From an uncultured Clostridia bacterium (GTDB lineage: Bacteria > Bacillota > Clostridia > Christensenellales > Aristaeellaceae), in the NCBI GenBank assembly GCA_946615785.1, contig CAMOIA010000010.1:1-13411 (forward strand): a DNA stretch of 13,411 nt, given 5' to 3'. The notes beneath the pieces were generated by a model that ran no database searches, was not told the origin of the DNA, and saw nothing but the letters and a program-made list of their open reading frames with translations. Below are positions 1-6,797 of the stretch, one piece after another; position 1 is the stretch's first letter, and every line of letters begins with the position of its first letter. The position numbers and the translations under genes were made by a program.

Positions 1-527
1 ATCGCAAAGCCGAAGCGGACGGCAAAGCGCAGCGTGCGCAAAAGCCGCAGGGCGGCTTCGTCGTAGCGGTCTTTCGCCTCGCCAATGCAGCGGATGATAC
101 CGTTTTTCAGGTCTTCCTGTCCGCCGTGTAGGTCTTTAAGGCCGGCGGTCGGGCTGTATGCCATGGCGTTGATCGTCAGGTCCCGCCGGCTGAGGTCCTC
201 CTCCAGGCTCCTTGTAAAGGAAACGCTGGAGGGATGCCTTCCGTCCAGATAATCCCCGTCGCAGCGGAAGGTGGTGATTTCAAGAGGGGTACCGTCCTGC
301 AAAAGCGTGACGGTGCCGTGCTTTTCGCCGGTCAGGATGAGGCGGTTTGAAGCAAAAACGCGCTTCACTTCCGCAGGCTCGGCGGATGTCGTGATATCGT
401 AGTCGTGGGGCACAATGCCCATCAGCATATCCCGCACGCAGCCGCCGACCACATAGCTTTCAAAGCCGGCGTCCTCAAGCGTTTTCAGCGTGCGTTGAAC
501 CTGCGGCGGCAGGAAAAATGGCTTCAT
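1..527 (-). CDS. cca: CCA tRNA nucleotidyltransferase (CCA-adding enzyme), N-terminal part; C-terminus lies beyond the left edge
   Basis: The enzyme adds or repairs the 3' CCA end of tRNAs in the cytoplasm, using CTP and ATP. Only the first 175 residues are in the window; the frame stays open to base 1. What is visible is the whole nucleotidyltransferase head of a class II (poly(A) polymerase-like) enzyme: GGCVRD at residues 28-33, the metal-binding DYD at 42-44 (Asp42 and Asp44), the RRDLTINAMA block at 114-123, and the start of the neck, RLLRTLRFAVRFGF, at 161-174. The ATG at 527-525 is preceded on the minus strand by GGAGG (plus-strand 537-541) nine bases away, so the start is well supported. 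It is transcribed from a strong promoter just upstream, divergent from the YkgJ-like gene. I cannot separate a full CCA-adding enzyme from an A-adding or CC-adding variant, because the deciding residues may be outside the window. Confidence 0.93.
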   Translation of the reverse strand, partial: MKPFFLPPQVQRTLKTLEDAGFESYVVGGCVRDMLMGIVPHDYDITTSAEPAEVKRVFASNRLILTGEKHGTVTLLQDGTPLEITTFRCDGDYLDGRHPSSVSFTRSLEEDLSRRDLTINAMAYSPTAGLKDLHGGQEDLKNGIIRCIGEAKDRYDEAALRLLRTLRFAVRFGFA

Positions 528-554
528 TTGAAAAGGCCTCCGCGAAGAGTCTTG

Positions 555-573
555 AAACCTGCATGGCAGGTTT
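555..573. repeat. Perfect 8-3-8 inverted repeat in the cca leader
   Basis: AAACCTGC (555-562), loop ATG, then GCAGGTTT (566-573) form a perfect palindrome. On the minus strand it begins at the predicted transcription start of cca, so it is placed either as an operator that would block the promoter or as a hairpin at the very 5' end of the mRNA. There is no T-run, so a terminator is unlikely. Confidence 0.6.
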
Positions 574-578
574 GCGTT

Positions 579-607
579 ATCATAATGTTTTTTGTTTGAA
601 TTGTCAA
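579..607 (-). promoter_or_regulatory. Sigma-A-type promoter of cca
   Basis: Read on the minus strand, a consensus -35 TTGACA (plus-strand 602-607) is separated by 17 bases from -10 TATGAT (579-584). Transcription should start near base 572, giving a leader of about 45 bases before the cca ATG. It stands back to back with the promoter of the plus-strand gene, with 12 bases between the two -35 boxes. Confidence 0.8.
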
Positions 608-618
608 ATTGCGCGCCC

Positions 619-647
619 TTGTGCGAGGCTGTTTGGTATGGTAAAAT
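619..647 (+). promoter_or_regulatory. Promoter of the YkgJ-like / methyltransferase / homoserine dehydrogenase unit
   Basis: A -35 TTGTGC (619-624), a 17-base spacer and an extended -10 TGG-TAAAAT (TGn at 639-641, hexamer at 642-647) precede the gene at 681. The predicted start is near 654. This is the only convincing promoter I see for the three-gene plus-strand unit. Confidence 0.65.
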
Positions 648-680
648 AGAAAGAGAATCCCTGCAAATCGGGAGGCATCG

Positions 681-1181
681 ATGGAAGACGAACGCACATT
701 GGTCGAATCCGCCCGCGCATTGCTTAAAGACGTGACCCCGCTCAATACGGACTGCGGACGGGTCTGCGGCCACGCCTGCTGCCAGCCGGATGAAAACGGA
801 AAGGGCGGCATGCTGCTTTTTCCCGGCGAGGCTGCGCTGTATGCGGACGATCCCGATTTTGAGGTGATCAGGGACGATACGGTCCTGCCAGACGGACAGC
901 TGATCGTCTGCCGCGGGCGCTGCCGAAGGGACAGAAGGCCGCTCGCCTGCCGCTTTTTCCCCCTGCGCCCGACAGCCGGGGGCAAGGCGGTGATGGACAG
1001 ACGGTCCGCCTGGGTCTGTCCGCTGTATGCGGGCGGAAAAGGCGCGCTTTTGCCCGATTTTGTCGCGGCGTGTGAAAGCGCCGCTGGGCTTTTATCCCGC
1101 TCCGATACGCAGAGGGCTTTTCTGGAAGCGCTTCGCGAGCGGATCCGGATGGAAACGGATGAAAAGAACTGGTGGAGGTAA
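681..1181 (+). CDS. Cysteine-rich YkgJ-like (CxxCx(n)CC-type, zinc/iron-chelating) protein
   Basis: This 166-residue protein resembles the YkgJ / CxxCxxCC family (UPF0153-like), whose members are thought to bind zinc or an iron-sulfur cluster and whose role is largely unknown. Nine cysteines are visible, at residues 25, 29, 33, 34, 77, 81, 90, 113 and 131. They include the cluster DCGRVCGHACC and a CRGRC...RRPLACRFFPLRP segment, where the RP-x-x-C-R-x-F-P signature is typical of the family. There is no signal peptide or membrane segment, so it is probably cytoplasmic. The ATG at 681 follows GGGAGG (670-675) at a five-base spacing. The stop codon ends two bases before the methyltransferase start, so the two are almost certainly co-transcribed and translationally coupled. 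Whether the protein assists the methyltransferase cannot be told from sequence. The family call is fairly confident; the function is open. Confidence 0.72.
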   Translation: MEDERTLVESARALLKDVTPLNTDCGRVCGHACCQPDENGKGGMLLFPGEAALYADDPDFEVIRDDTVLPDGQLIVCRGRCRRDRRPLACRFFPLRPTAGGKAVMDRRSAWVCPLYAGGKGALLPDFVAACESAAGLLSRSDTQRAFLEALRERIRMETDEKNWWR

Positions 1182-1183
1182 CC

Positions 1184-2416
1184 ATGCGTTTTGTAGAGAT
1201 TGCCTGCCAGGGGGAAAGAACGGTCCGTCCCGGCGCGGACGGCAGGCTGATCCTGGGCGACGGGACCCGCCCGCCGGAGGATGCTTTCGGCACGGCGCAG
1301 TGCGTGTACATCGACCCGCCTTTCAACACGGGCGAGGTCTTTACCTTCCGCCAGCGGATCGGCGCGAAGGGCTGGCAGGACGGCACGAGGGCGCTGGATC
1401 TGCCCGCGTATGCGGACCGCTTTGAAAGCCGGGAGGCTTATCACGCCTTTCTTCGGGCCCTGATCGAAGGCGCACAAGCGCTGCTTCGGGATACCGGCGC
1501 GTTTTTCCTGCACCTTGATCAGCGCGAGAGCGCCTACGGACGCCTTCTTTGCGACGAGGTTTTCGGCGAAGAGAATTTCGTGAACGAAATCATCTGGTGC
1601 TATCAGTCTGGCGGGCGCTCGATGAAGCGCTTTTCCAGCAAGCACGATACCATTTTGTTCTACCGCAAAAGCAAAAGGCTGTATTTTGACATCCGTTCCG
1701 TTCCCATTCCGCGCGAGGGAAACCGGAACAACCATATGAAGCGGAAGGTGGATGAAAACGGGCGCACCTTCCGCACCATCCGCACCGGGGGGAAGGTCTA
1801 TACCTATTACGACGACGAACCGACCTATCCGACGGACGTGTGGAGTGACGTGAGCCATCTGCAGCAGAAGGATCCGCAGCGAACAGGTTTTGACACCCAG
1901 AAGCCCGCGGCGCTGCTGAACCGGATCATTGCCTGCACGACGAAGCCCGGCGATCTGGTGGCGGATCTTTGCTGCGGCAGCGGAACCGCGCTGATCGCGG
2001 CGGCGGAAGCGGACAGGCGATACCTTGGCATGGATACAAGCGAAAGCGCCCTTTCGGTCGCCCGCAAGCGGCTTGCGGATCATGCCGTCCTGGCCGGGTG
2101 GCCCGCGTATGAGCGCGGCTGCTCCATCAAAGGGGATATTTTCCCGGGCATCGGCTTTACGGACGTCTGTCTGATGGACTATGCGCTGCCGCCCGGCGAG
2201 GACGGCAAGGGCGTTTCGGGCCTTGATCTTGTGGATTCCTGGGCGGTCGGGTTCCTGCGCGACGGGTGGTTCCTCACGCAGGACATGAGCCAGCGGACAA
2301 AACTGACCCCGGAATTGAAAACGACGCTCCTGCTCCCGCAGCTGCACGGGCAGAGCGCCGTACAGGTTGTGGATGTTTTCGGACGGAAAAGCGTTTTCGT
2401 CCCGGCAGAGGAATAG
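1184..2416 (+). CDS. Orphan site-specific DNA methyltransferase, beta class (N6_N4_Mtase)
   Basis: A 410-residue protein predicted to transfer a methyl group from S-adenosylmethionine to the exocyclic amine of adenine or cytosine. The catalytic motif IV DPPFNTG is at residues 44-50, and the AdoMet-binding motif I, DLCCGSGTA, is near 261-269. This catalytic-first order defines the beta class, as in type III Mod subunits. Other family landmarks are EIIWCYQSGG near 135-144, KHDTILFYRKS near 153-163 and QKP near 239-241. About 110 residues follow the AdoMet domain (from about 300) and resemble nothing I recognise. I chose the ATG at 1184 because GGAGG (1174-1178) lies five bases upstream; an in-frame GTG at 1172 sits on top of that site. 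No restriction endonuclease gene is adjacent, so it is called an orphan. The recognition sequence cannot be predicted. Confidence 0.85.
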   Translation: MRFVEIACQGERTVRPGADGRLILGDGTRPPEDAFGTAQCVYIDPPFNTGEVFTFRQRIGAKGWQDGTRALDLPAYADRFESREAYHAFLRALIEGAQALLRDTGAFFLHLDQRESAYGRLLCDEVFGEENFVNEIIWCYQSGGRSMKRFSSKHDTILFYRKSKRLYFDIRSVPIPREGNRNNHMKRKVDENGRTFRTIRTGGKVYTYYDDEPTYPTDVWSDVSHLQQKDPQRTGFDTQKPAALLNRIIACTTKPGDLVADLCCGSGTALIAAAEADRRYLGMDTSESALSVARKRLADHAVLAGWPAYERGCSIKGDIFPGIGFTDVCLMDYALPPGEDGKGVSGLDLVDSWAVGFLRDGWFLTQDMSQRTKLTPELKTTLLLPQLHGQSAVQVVDVFGRKSVFVPAEE

Positions 2417-2460
2417 CGCGGCGCGTTTTTGCGCAGGCGGAAACAGAAAGGACAATGAAC

Positions 2461-3756
2461 ATGAAAAAGACAGTGATCGGTTTTCTTGGCGGCGGCAACA
2501 TCGGCGGCGGCGTCTGGCGGCTGCTTTCTGAAATGCGGGAGGAAATCAAAAAGCGGGACGGCGTTGATCTGGAGGTGCGGAAGGTCCTTGTGAAGGACAT
2601 CGCGGAGGCGCTTGAAATCAACGCCGCAAAAGGGATCGATATTCCCGTCGGATGCCTGACGCAGGATTATACCGACGTGACGCGCGACGATGAAATCCAG
2701 ATCGTGTGCGAGTTCATGGGCGGCGAACAGCCCGCGGCGAGCTATATGGAGGACGCCCTGAACCACGGGAAATCGGTCATTACGGCAAATAAAGTGGCCC
2801 TTGCGCTCAACTGGGCGCAGCTTCAGGCCGCGGCGGAAAAAAGCGGTGCTGGCCTCTGGTACGAGGCCAGTGTCGGCGGCGTCATTCCGGTGATCCGGGT
2901 GCTTCTGCAGAACCTTGAAAGCGACAGCGTTGACCGGGTGATGGGCATTATCAACGGCACCACGAATTACATCCTGACCCGCATGACCAACGAGGGCAAG
3001 GATTACGACGAGGTCCTTCGGGACGCGCAGCGTCTTGGCCTTGCAGAGCCGAATCCCGCGGCGGACGTGGAGGGCATGGACAGCGCGTATAAGCTTTCCA
3101 TCCTCGCCTCGCTCGCGTTCCACGGCCGTGTGACCTACGGCCGCGTGCACCGGGAAGGCATCACGAACATCACCGCGACGGACATCGCCTGCGGCGCGGA
3201 CATGGGCTATGTGCTCAAGCTCCTTGCGATCGCGAAAAAAGACGGGAACAAGGTGGAGGTGCGCGTGCACCCGACCTTCGTGAAAAAGGACCATCCGCTC
3301 GCGAAGGTGGACGGCAGCCTGAACGCCATCTTCATTCACGGAAAGTACTGCAACGACATCACTCTGCAGGGCCGCGGCGCGGGCGATCTGCCCACCGCGA
3401 GCGCCATCTGCGGCGACATCGTGGACGCGGCGCTCTGCGTGAAGCCGCGCTACCCGTCCTTCAAAAACACGGTCGAGGACGAAGCGTCCTTCGCTTTTTC
3501 AGACAACTGGAATACCCGCGCGTTCATCCGCCTTTCCGCGGTGGACCGCCCCGGCGTGCTTGCGAGCATCGCAAAGACGATGATGGAAGAGGAAGTGTCC
3601 ATCGCAACCATGCTGCAGAAGGACGTGCAGCCGGACGGTCGGGTGCAGCTGATTTTCATCACCCACCCCGCCCCCGAACAGAGCCTGCGCCGCGCGCTTT
3701 CAAGGCTGGACGCCTCCATCTGCAGCCTTGAGCAGATGATCCGGGTGGAGGACTGA
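2461..3756 (+). CDS. hom: Homoserine dehydrogenase with C-terminal ACT domain
   Basis: Reduces aspartate semialdehyde to homoserine with NAD(P)H, a step toward threonine and methionine. The 431-residue protein shows the nucleotide-binding FLGGGNIGGG loop (residues 8-17), TANKVALA (108-115) and the catalytic core, with NGTTNYILTRM near 165-175 and the DVEGMDSAYKLSILA segment (202-216), which holds the conserved acidic and lysine residues. An ACT domain follows at about 354-431 (AFIRLSAVDRPGVLASIA), which in this family usually senses threonine. An in-frame ATG also occurs at 2455, but AAAGGA at 2447-2452 is spaced eight bases from 2461 and only two from 2455, so 2461 is preferred. The open frame extends upstream to 2266 inside the methyltransferase gene, and I do not count that extension. 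The gene is 44 bases after the methyltransferase, with no separate promoter seen and no thrB/thrC beside it. Confidence 0.95.
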   Translation: MKKTVIGFLGGGNIGGGVWRLLSEMREEIKKRDGVDLEVRKVLVKDIAEALEINAAKGIDIPVGCLTQDYTDVTRDDEIQIVCEFMGGEQPAASYMEDALNHGKSVITANKVALALNWAQLQAAAEKSGAGLWYEASVGGVIPVIRVLLQNLESDSVDRVMGIINGTTNYILTRMTNEGKDYDEVLRDAQRLGLAEPNPAADVEGMDSAYKLSILASLAFHGRVTYGRVHREGITNITATDIACGADMGYVLKLLAIAKKDGNKVEVRVHPTFVKKDHPLAKVDGSLNAIFIHGKYCNDITLQGRGAGDLPTASAICGDIVDAALCVKPRYPSFKNTVEDEASFAFSDNWNTRAFIRLSAVDRPGVLASIAKTMMEEEVSIATMLQKDVQPDGRVQLIFITHPAPEQSLRRALSRLDASICSLEQMIRVED

Positions 3757-3790
3757 CGCGATCCGGACAGAATGCCTTTTTGTAGGGCAG

Positions 3791-3836
3791 ACAGTTACGC
3801 GCCCGGGAGGAAACCATTCCTCCCGGGCGCGTCTGT
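3791..3836. terminator. Strong stem-loop between convergent hom and GH26 genes; possible bidirectional terminator lacking a T-run
   Basis: A perfect 16-bp GC-rich stem (3797-3812 with 3817-3832) closes a four-base loop ACCA. After a two-base bulge the stem continues for four more pairs (3791-3794 with 3833-3836). It lies 34 bases after the hom stop and 77 bases after the GH26 stop on the other strand, where a shared terminator would be expected. Neither side carries the T-run of a classic intrinsic terminator, so it may instead act as an mRNA 3' stabiliser or work with a factor. The rest of the gap, 3757-3913, shows nothing else I can name. Confidence 0.55.
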
Positions 3837-3913
3837 TGATTGCGGCTCTGCGTTCAAACGCGGCTTTTACCCGACGTCATGCGTAAAGAAAGCTGTTTTG
3901 AAGGCTCTCCTCA

Positions 3914-5752
3914 TCATTCCGCCTTCGATGGGGCGACGAGGAGCGCGTCCAGGTTCGCCCAGCCCCAGAAACAGTGCACGGATATGCTGTGCTCGCCGGC
4001 GGTCAGGTACACACCCTTTGTTACGCATTCCTCCATGTCCGTTCCCTGTACAATGGTATTGCCGATGCGCTCGCCGTCCACGGAAAGGTAGTTTTCCTTG
4101 TATCCGCCGATTCCGCCCTGGACGACGGTCAGGTCGTATTCCCCGTCGGCGGGCACGGTCACGGTGACGGTCACGCCGTCGTTTTCGTCGTTGGAGGCAA
4201 GCTCCACGCATTTTCGGGTGCCGACGGTCACGACGCGGGTCTGGCCGTGCAGGACGCCGTTTTCAAATTCCACGCATATCGCGCCGTTTTCATCCGTTTC
4301 CTGCAAGGCTTCTTCCGCCGCGGCTTTCGTGCGGCCGAGCGCGGGCACGTCCTTTCGGGTGATGACATTGTCCTGCGTGTAAAACAGCTTCAGCGTAGCG
4401 GCATCGGTATAGGTTTCGCTGTATTGTCCGTCGTTGAGCACGTATTCATAGCACCATACGGCGAAAGCGCTCCAGACCGTGCCGTCCCGCGCGCATTTGA
4501 CGGGGGAGGGCACGCAGCCGCATTCGGTGAGCATCAGAAGCTTTTTTGCGCCGGTCATGCCGTGCAGTTTTAAGAAAGCCGCGGACTGGGAATCGTGGGC
4601 GTGATAGCCCGCGTAGATGTCGGTGCCCAGAATGTCCACCACGTCGTCCCCCGGATACCAGTCCGCACTCTGCCCGTTCCAGACCCAGATCAGGTTGTCC
4701 AGACCGTGCAGGTTTACAAACCGGTCGTACATCAGCCTGTACAGGGCGATGTAAGGCTCCGGGCCGGATGCGCCCCACCAGAACCAGCCGCCGCTCGCCT
4801 CGTGGAGCGGCCGCCAGAGGACGGGCACGTTCGCGTCGCGAAGGCGCTTCAATTGCTCCGCGATGGCGTCCATGTCCCGGATCAGAAGGTCATAGGCCCT
4901 GCTGTCGCGTCCGTCCATCGCTGCCGCCAGGTCAAGTGTGGTGTTTTCCGCACGGTAGGCGCTCCACCAGCGGTTCCCGGTGGTGTCGATGTAGCTTTCC
5001 GGCGCGATCCAGTGCCAGCACATGGTGACGAGATACCCGCTTTGCCAGTAGCCGATGGCCTGATCCACCGAGGTCGGCCAGCTGCCGAGGCTGACGGAGG
5101 CTGGGGAATAATTCATCAGGTCAAGGCCTACCATGGCGGGGTACAGCCCGTCCGTCACCGAGGCCACGGCGGCAAGCTCCGCGCCGTACTGGTATTCGTC
5201 CAGGTACTGGCCGGAAATCATTTTTTCACCGTAAACGTCGCACAGATAATTCATCAGTGCCTGTGCTTCCGCAGAAGGCGCGGGGTTTGAAAGGACGGGC
5301 GGAACGTCGTAAAAATCATCCGCCAGGGTGCTTGAGACTGTCAGGGTGAGATAATCCAGCTTCACATAGCCCCAGAAGCTCGAAACGGTGATTTCGTGCC
5401 TGCCCCTGGACAGATAGATGCGGCTGAGCGTGTGCTCCGTATAGGAAAGGCCCTCCGCGACGGTCGTGCCGACGGCTTCTCCGTCCACGAGCACGTAGTT
5501 TTCCTTGTAGCCGCCGATGCCCGCCTGGCAGATGGTCAGGTCGTAAAAGGCGTCCGAAGGCGCTTCGACGGCAATCGTGACGCCGTCCCCTTCTCTGGCA
5601 AGGCCTTCCACCCAGCCCGTTTCGTTAAGCTCCATCGTTTTCGCGCCGCCAAGGAGCGTTCCGGACTCAAATTCGTATTTCGCTTCTTCCCCGGCGCAGG
5701 CGTTTGAAAGGCAAAGGAGCAGAAGGATCAGGCACAGTGCCGTTTTTTTCAT
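3914..5752 (-). CDS. Secreted GH26 glycoside hydrolase (probable beta-mannanase) with two flanking carbohydrate-binding-like domains
   Basis: Predicted to cleave beta-1,4-mannan outside the cell. The 612-residue protein starts with a signal peptide (charged MKK, hydrophobic core 5-16, likely signal peptidase I site after ACA at 19-21). The catalytic part (about 160-465) has the GH26 landmarks: WRPLHEASGGWFWWG (313-327) with acid/base Glu318, the strand LIWVWN (354-359), and LTECG (408-412) with nucleophile Glu410. Two similar beta-sandwich domains flank it, at about 24-140 and 491-607. Both contain YDLT..Q.GIGGYKENY, a VDGE turn and a closing FWG....LD strand, which suggests CBM35/CBM6-type domains. 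The ATG has AGGAGG seven bases upstream, and the gene ends with tandem TGA codons. It follows the DUF951 gene by 36 bases and is probably co-transcribed. Other beta-glycan substrates (glucan, xylan) are also known in GH26, so mannan is an inference. Confidence 0.88.
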   Translation of the reverse strand: MKKTALCLILLLLCLSNACAGEEAKYEFESGTLLGGAKTMELNETGWVEGLAREGDGVTIAVEAPSDAFYDLTICQAGIGGYKENYVLVDGEAVGTTVAEGLSYTEHTLSRIYLSRGRHEITVSSFWGYVKLDYLTLTVSSTLADDFYDVPPVLSNPAPSAEAQALMNYLCDVYGEKMISGQYLDEYQYGAELAAVASVTDGLYPAMVGLDLMNYSPASVSLGSWPTSVDQAIGYWQSGYLVTMCWHWIAPESYIDTTGNRWWSAYRAENTTLDLAAAMDGRDSRAYDLLIRDMDAIAEQLKRLRDANVPVLWRPLHEASGGWFWWGASGPEPYIALYRLMYDRFVNLHGLDNLIWVWNGQSADWYPGDDVVDILGTDIYAGYHAHDSQSAAFLKLHGMTGAKKLLMLTECGCVPSPVKCARDGTVWSAFAVWCYEYVLNDGQYSETYTDAATLKLFYTQDNVITRKDVPALGRTKAAAEEALQETDENGAICVEFENGVLHGQTRVVTVGTRKCVELASNDENDGVTVTVTVPADGEYDLTVVQGGIGGYKENYLSVDGERIGNTIVQGTDMEECVTKGVYLTAGEHSISVHCFWGWANLDALLVAPSKAE

Positions 5753-5788
5753 CGTCGGGCCTCCTTTTTGCTTCTGCGGTCAAAAGGG

Positions 5789-6013
5789 TCAGTCTTCCGG
5801 GACGTTCGCTGGAAAGGTATCCTCCTCGCCTGCGGACAGCAGGGCCTTGCGGCGTTTCAAAAACTGCTCGCGGTCGAGCATGACAATGTGCCCGCAGCCC
5901 TGGCATTTCATTTTGATGTCCGCGCCGTTTCGGGTGACCGTCCAGATATCGCTCCCGCAGGGATGTTTTTTGCGTGTGCGAACAACGTCGCCCACATGGA
6001 TTTCATTCGTCAT
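5789..6013 (-). CDS. DUF951 domain-containing protein
   Basis: A 74-residue protein of the DUF951 family, which is widespread in Firmicutes and has no established function. It matches the family along its length: HVGDVVRTRKKHPCG (residues 6-20), a tryptophan and GADIKMKCQGCGH (30-42), then VMLDREQFLKR. The three cysteines (19, 37, 40) in a C...CxxC layout suggest a small metal-binding fold. The start overlaps the last 11 bases of truA, and AAAAAGGA lies about seven bases upstream of the ATG, so it is translated as part of the truA operon. The last 15 or so residues are acidic and probably not part of the conserved domain. Confidence 0.88.
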   Translation of the reverse strand: MTNEIHVGDVVRTRKKHPCGSDIWTVTRNGADIKMKCQGCGHIVMLDREQFLKRRKALLSAGEEDTFPANVPED

Positions 6014-6794
6014 GGTTGGCTCCTTTTTGATTTGATGCCAGGCCCCTGACCTGCCAGACGGGGTCGTAAAAAACCCGTGTCAATTCGAGTCCTTCGGGCG
6101 GGGCCGTGGGGCCAAGGCAGAGACGGCTGCCGGTTCTGAGCGCGTCTGAGAACGCGTCCGCCGAAAGCCTGCCCTGCCCGATGTATACGAGCGTTCCGGC
6201 GATGATGCGCACCATGTTGTACAAAAACCCACTTCCTGTGACGGTGAAGGTAACTGCAGGGCCGTTTCTTTCGACCTTTGCCTCCATAAGGGTCCGCACC
6301 GTGGTTTTCGTCTGCCCGCCGGCGGCGGCAAAGCCCGCGAAATCATGCTCGCCGAGCAGAACCTGCGCGGCTTCGTGCATCCGGTGCGCGTCCATGGGAA
6401 GGGGCACGTGGCACGACGTCGGGAGGGCCAGCGCGCTGATGTGCGGGGCGTTGTAAAACCGGTAGGTATAGGTTTTTCCGGCGGCTTTGAAACGGGCGTG
6501 GAAATCGTCCGGAACCGCCTGGCCCTGAAGCACGCGGATATCCTGCGGAAGATAGCGGTTCAAAACAAACGGATACCGCTCCGGCGGAATGGAGGACTGC
6601 GTGTCGAAATGCGCCATCTGCCCAAGCGCGTGCACGCCGGCGTCTGTGCGCGAAGCGCCGGTCACACGGATGGGCGTGCCGACGGCCTGCCGGAGCGCTT
6701 CTTCAAGGGCTGCCTGCACGCTGGGTCCGTTTTCCTGAAACTGCCATCCGACATACCGGGTGCCAAGGTAGGATACGGTCACAAGGACGCGCAT
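6003..6794 (-). CDS. truA: tRNA pseudouridine synthase A
   Basis: Converts uridines 38-40 in the anticodon stem of many tRNAs to pseudouridine. The 263-residue length is usual for bacterial TruA. The catalytic aspartate is Asp51 in GASRTDAGVHALGQ. Other family blocks are GTRYVGWQFQ (11-20), the FHARFKAAGKTYTYRFY segment near residues 98-114, DFAGFAA, and GSGFLYNMVRIIAGTL, which lies in the C-terminal half. The ATG at 6794 is preceded by GGAG in the short gap after prmA, whose stop codon lies three bases upstream. Downstream it overlaps the DUF951 gene by 11 bases. This tight packing supports one transcript with addA and prmA. Confidence 0.96.
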   Translation of the reverse strand: MRVLVTVSYLGTRYVGWQFQENGPSVQAALEEALRQAVGTPIRVTGASRTDAGVHALGQMAHFDTQSSIPPERYPFVLNRYLPQDIRVLQGQAVPDDFHARFKAAGKTYTYRFYNAPHISALALPTSCHVPLPMDAHRMHEAAQVLLGEHDFAGFAAAGGQTKTTVRTLMEAKVERNGPAVTFTVTGSGFLYNMVRIIAGTLVYIGQGRLSADAFSDALRTGSRLCLGPTAPPEGLELTRVFYDPVWQVRGLASNQKGANHDE

Positions 6795-6797
6795 GCC

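Noticed and set aside
2421..2434. GCGC-GTTTTT-GCGC mini-hairpin before hom as an attenuator
   Set aside because: The four-base arms are too short and there is no leader peptide or T-run after it.
524..2455. A 643-codon open frame on the minus strand across the YkgJ-like and methyltransferase genes
   Set aside because: It lies antisense to two genes with clear family motifs, its protein is low-complexity Arg/Ala/Pro-rich with no recognisable domain, and such long antisense frames are expected at this GC content.
2266..2460. N-terminal extension of homoserine dehydrogenase into the methyltransferase gene
   Set aside because: The family begins right at the nucleotide-binding strand, and AAAGGA is spaced for the ATG at 2461. 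The extra residues are methyltransferase sequence read in another frame.
2179..3339. A 386-codon minus-strand frame opposite homoserine dehydrogenase
   Set aside because: It is antisense to a well-supported gene and shows no motif.
5690..5752. Lipoprotein lipobox in the GH26 protein (SNAC)
   Set aside because: The -3 position is Ser rather than Leu/Val/Ile, and a good signal peptidase I site (ACA) directly follows. Secretion is supported; lipid anchoring is not.
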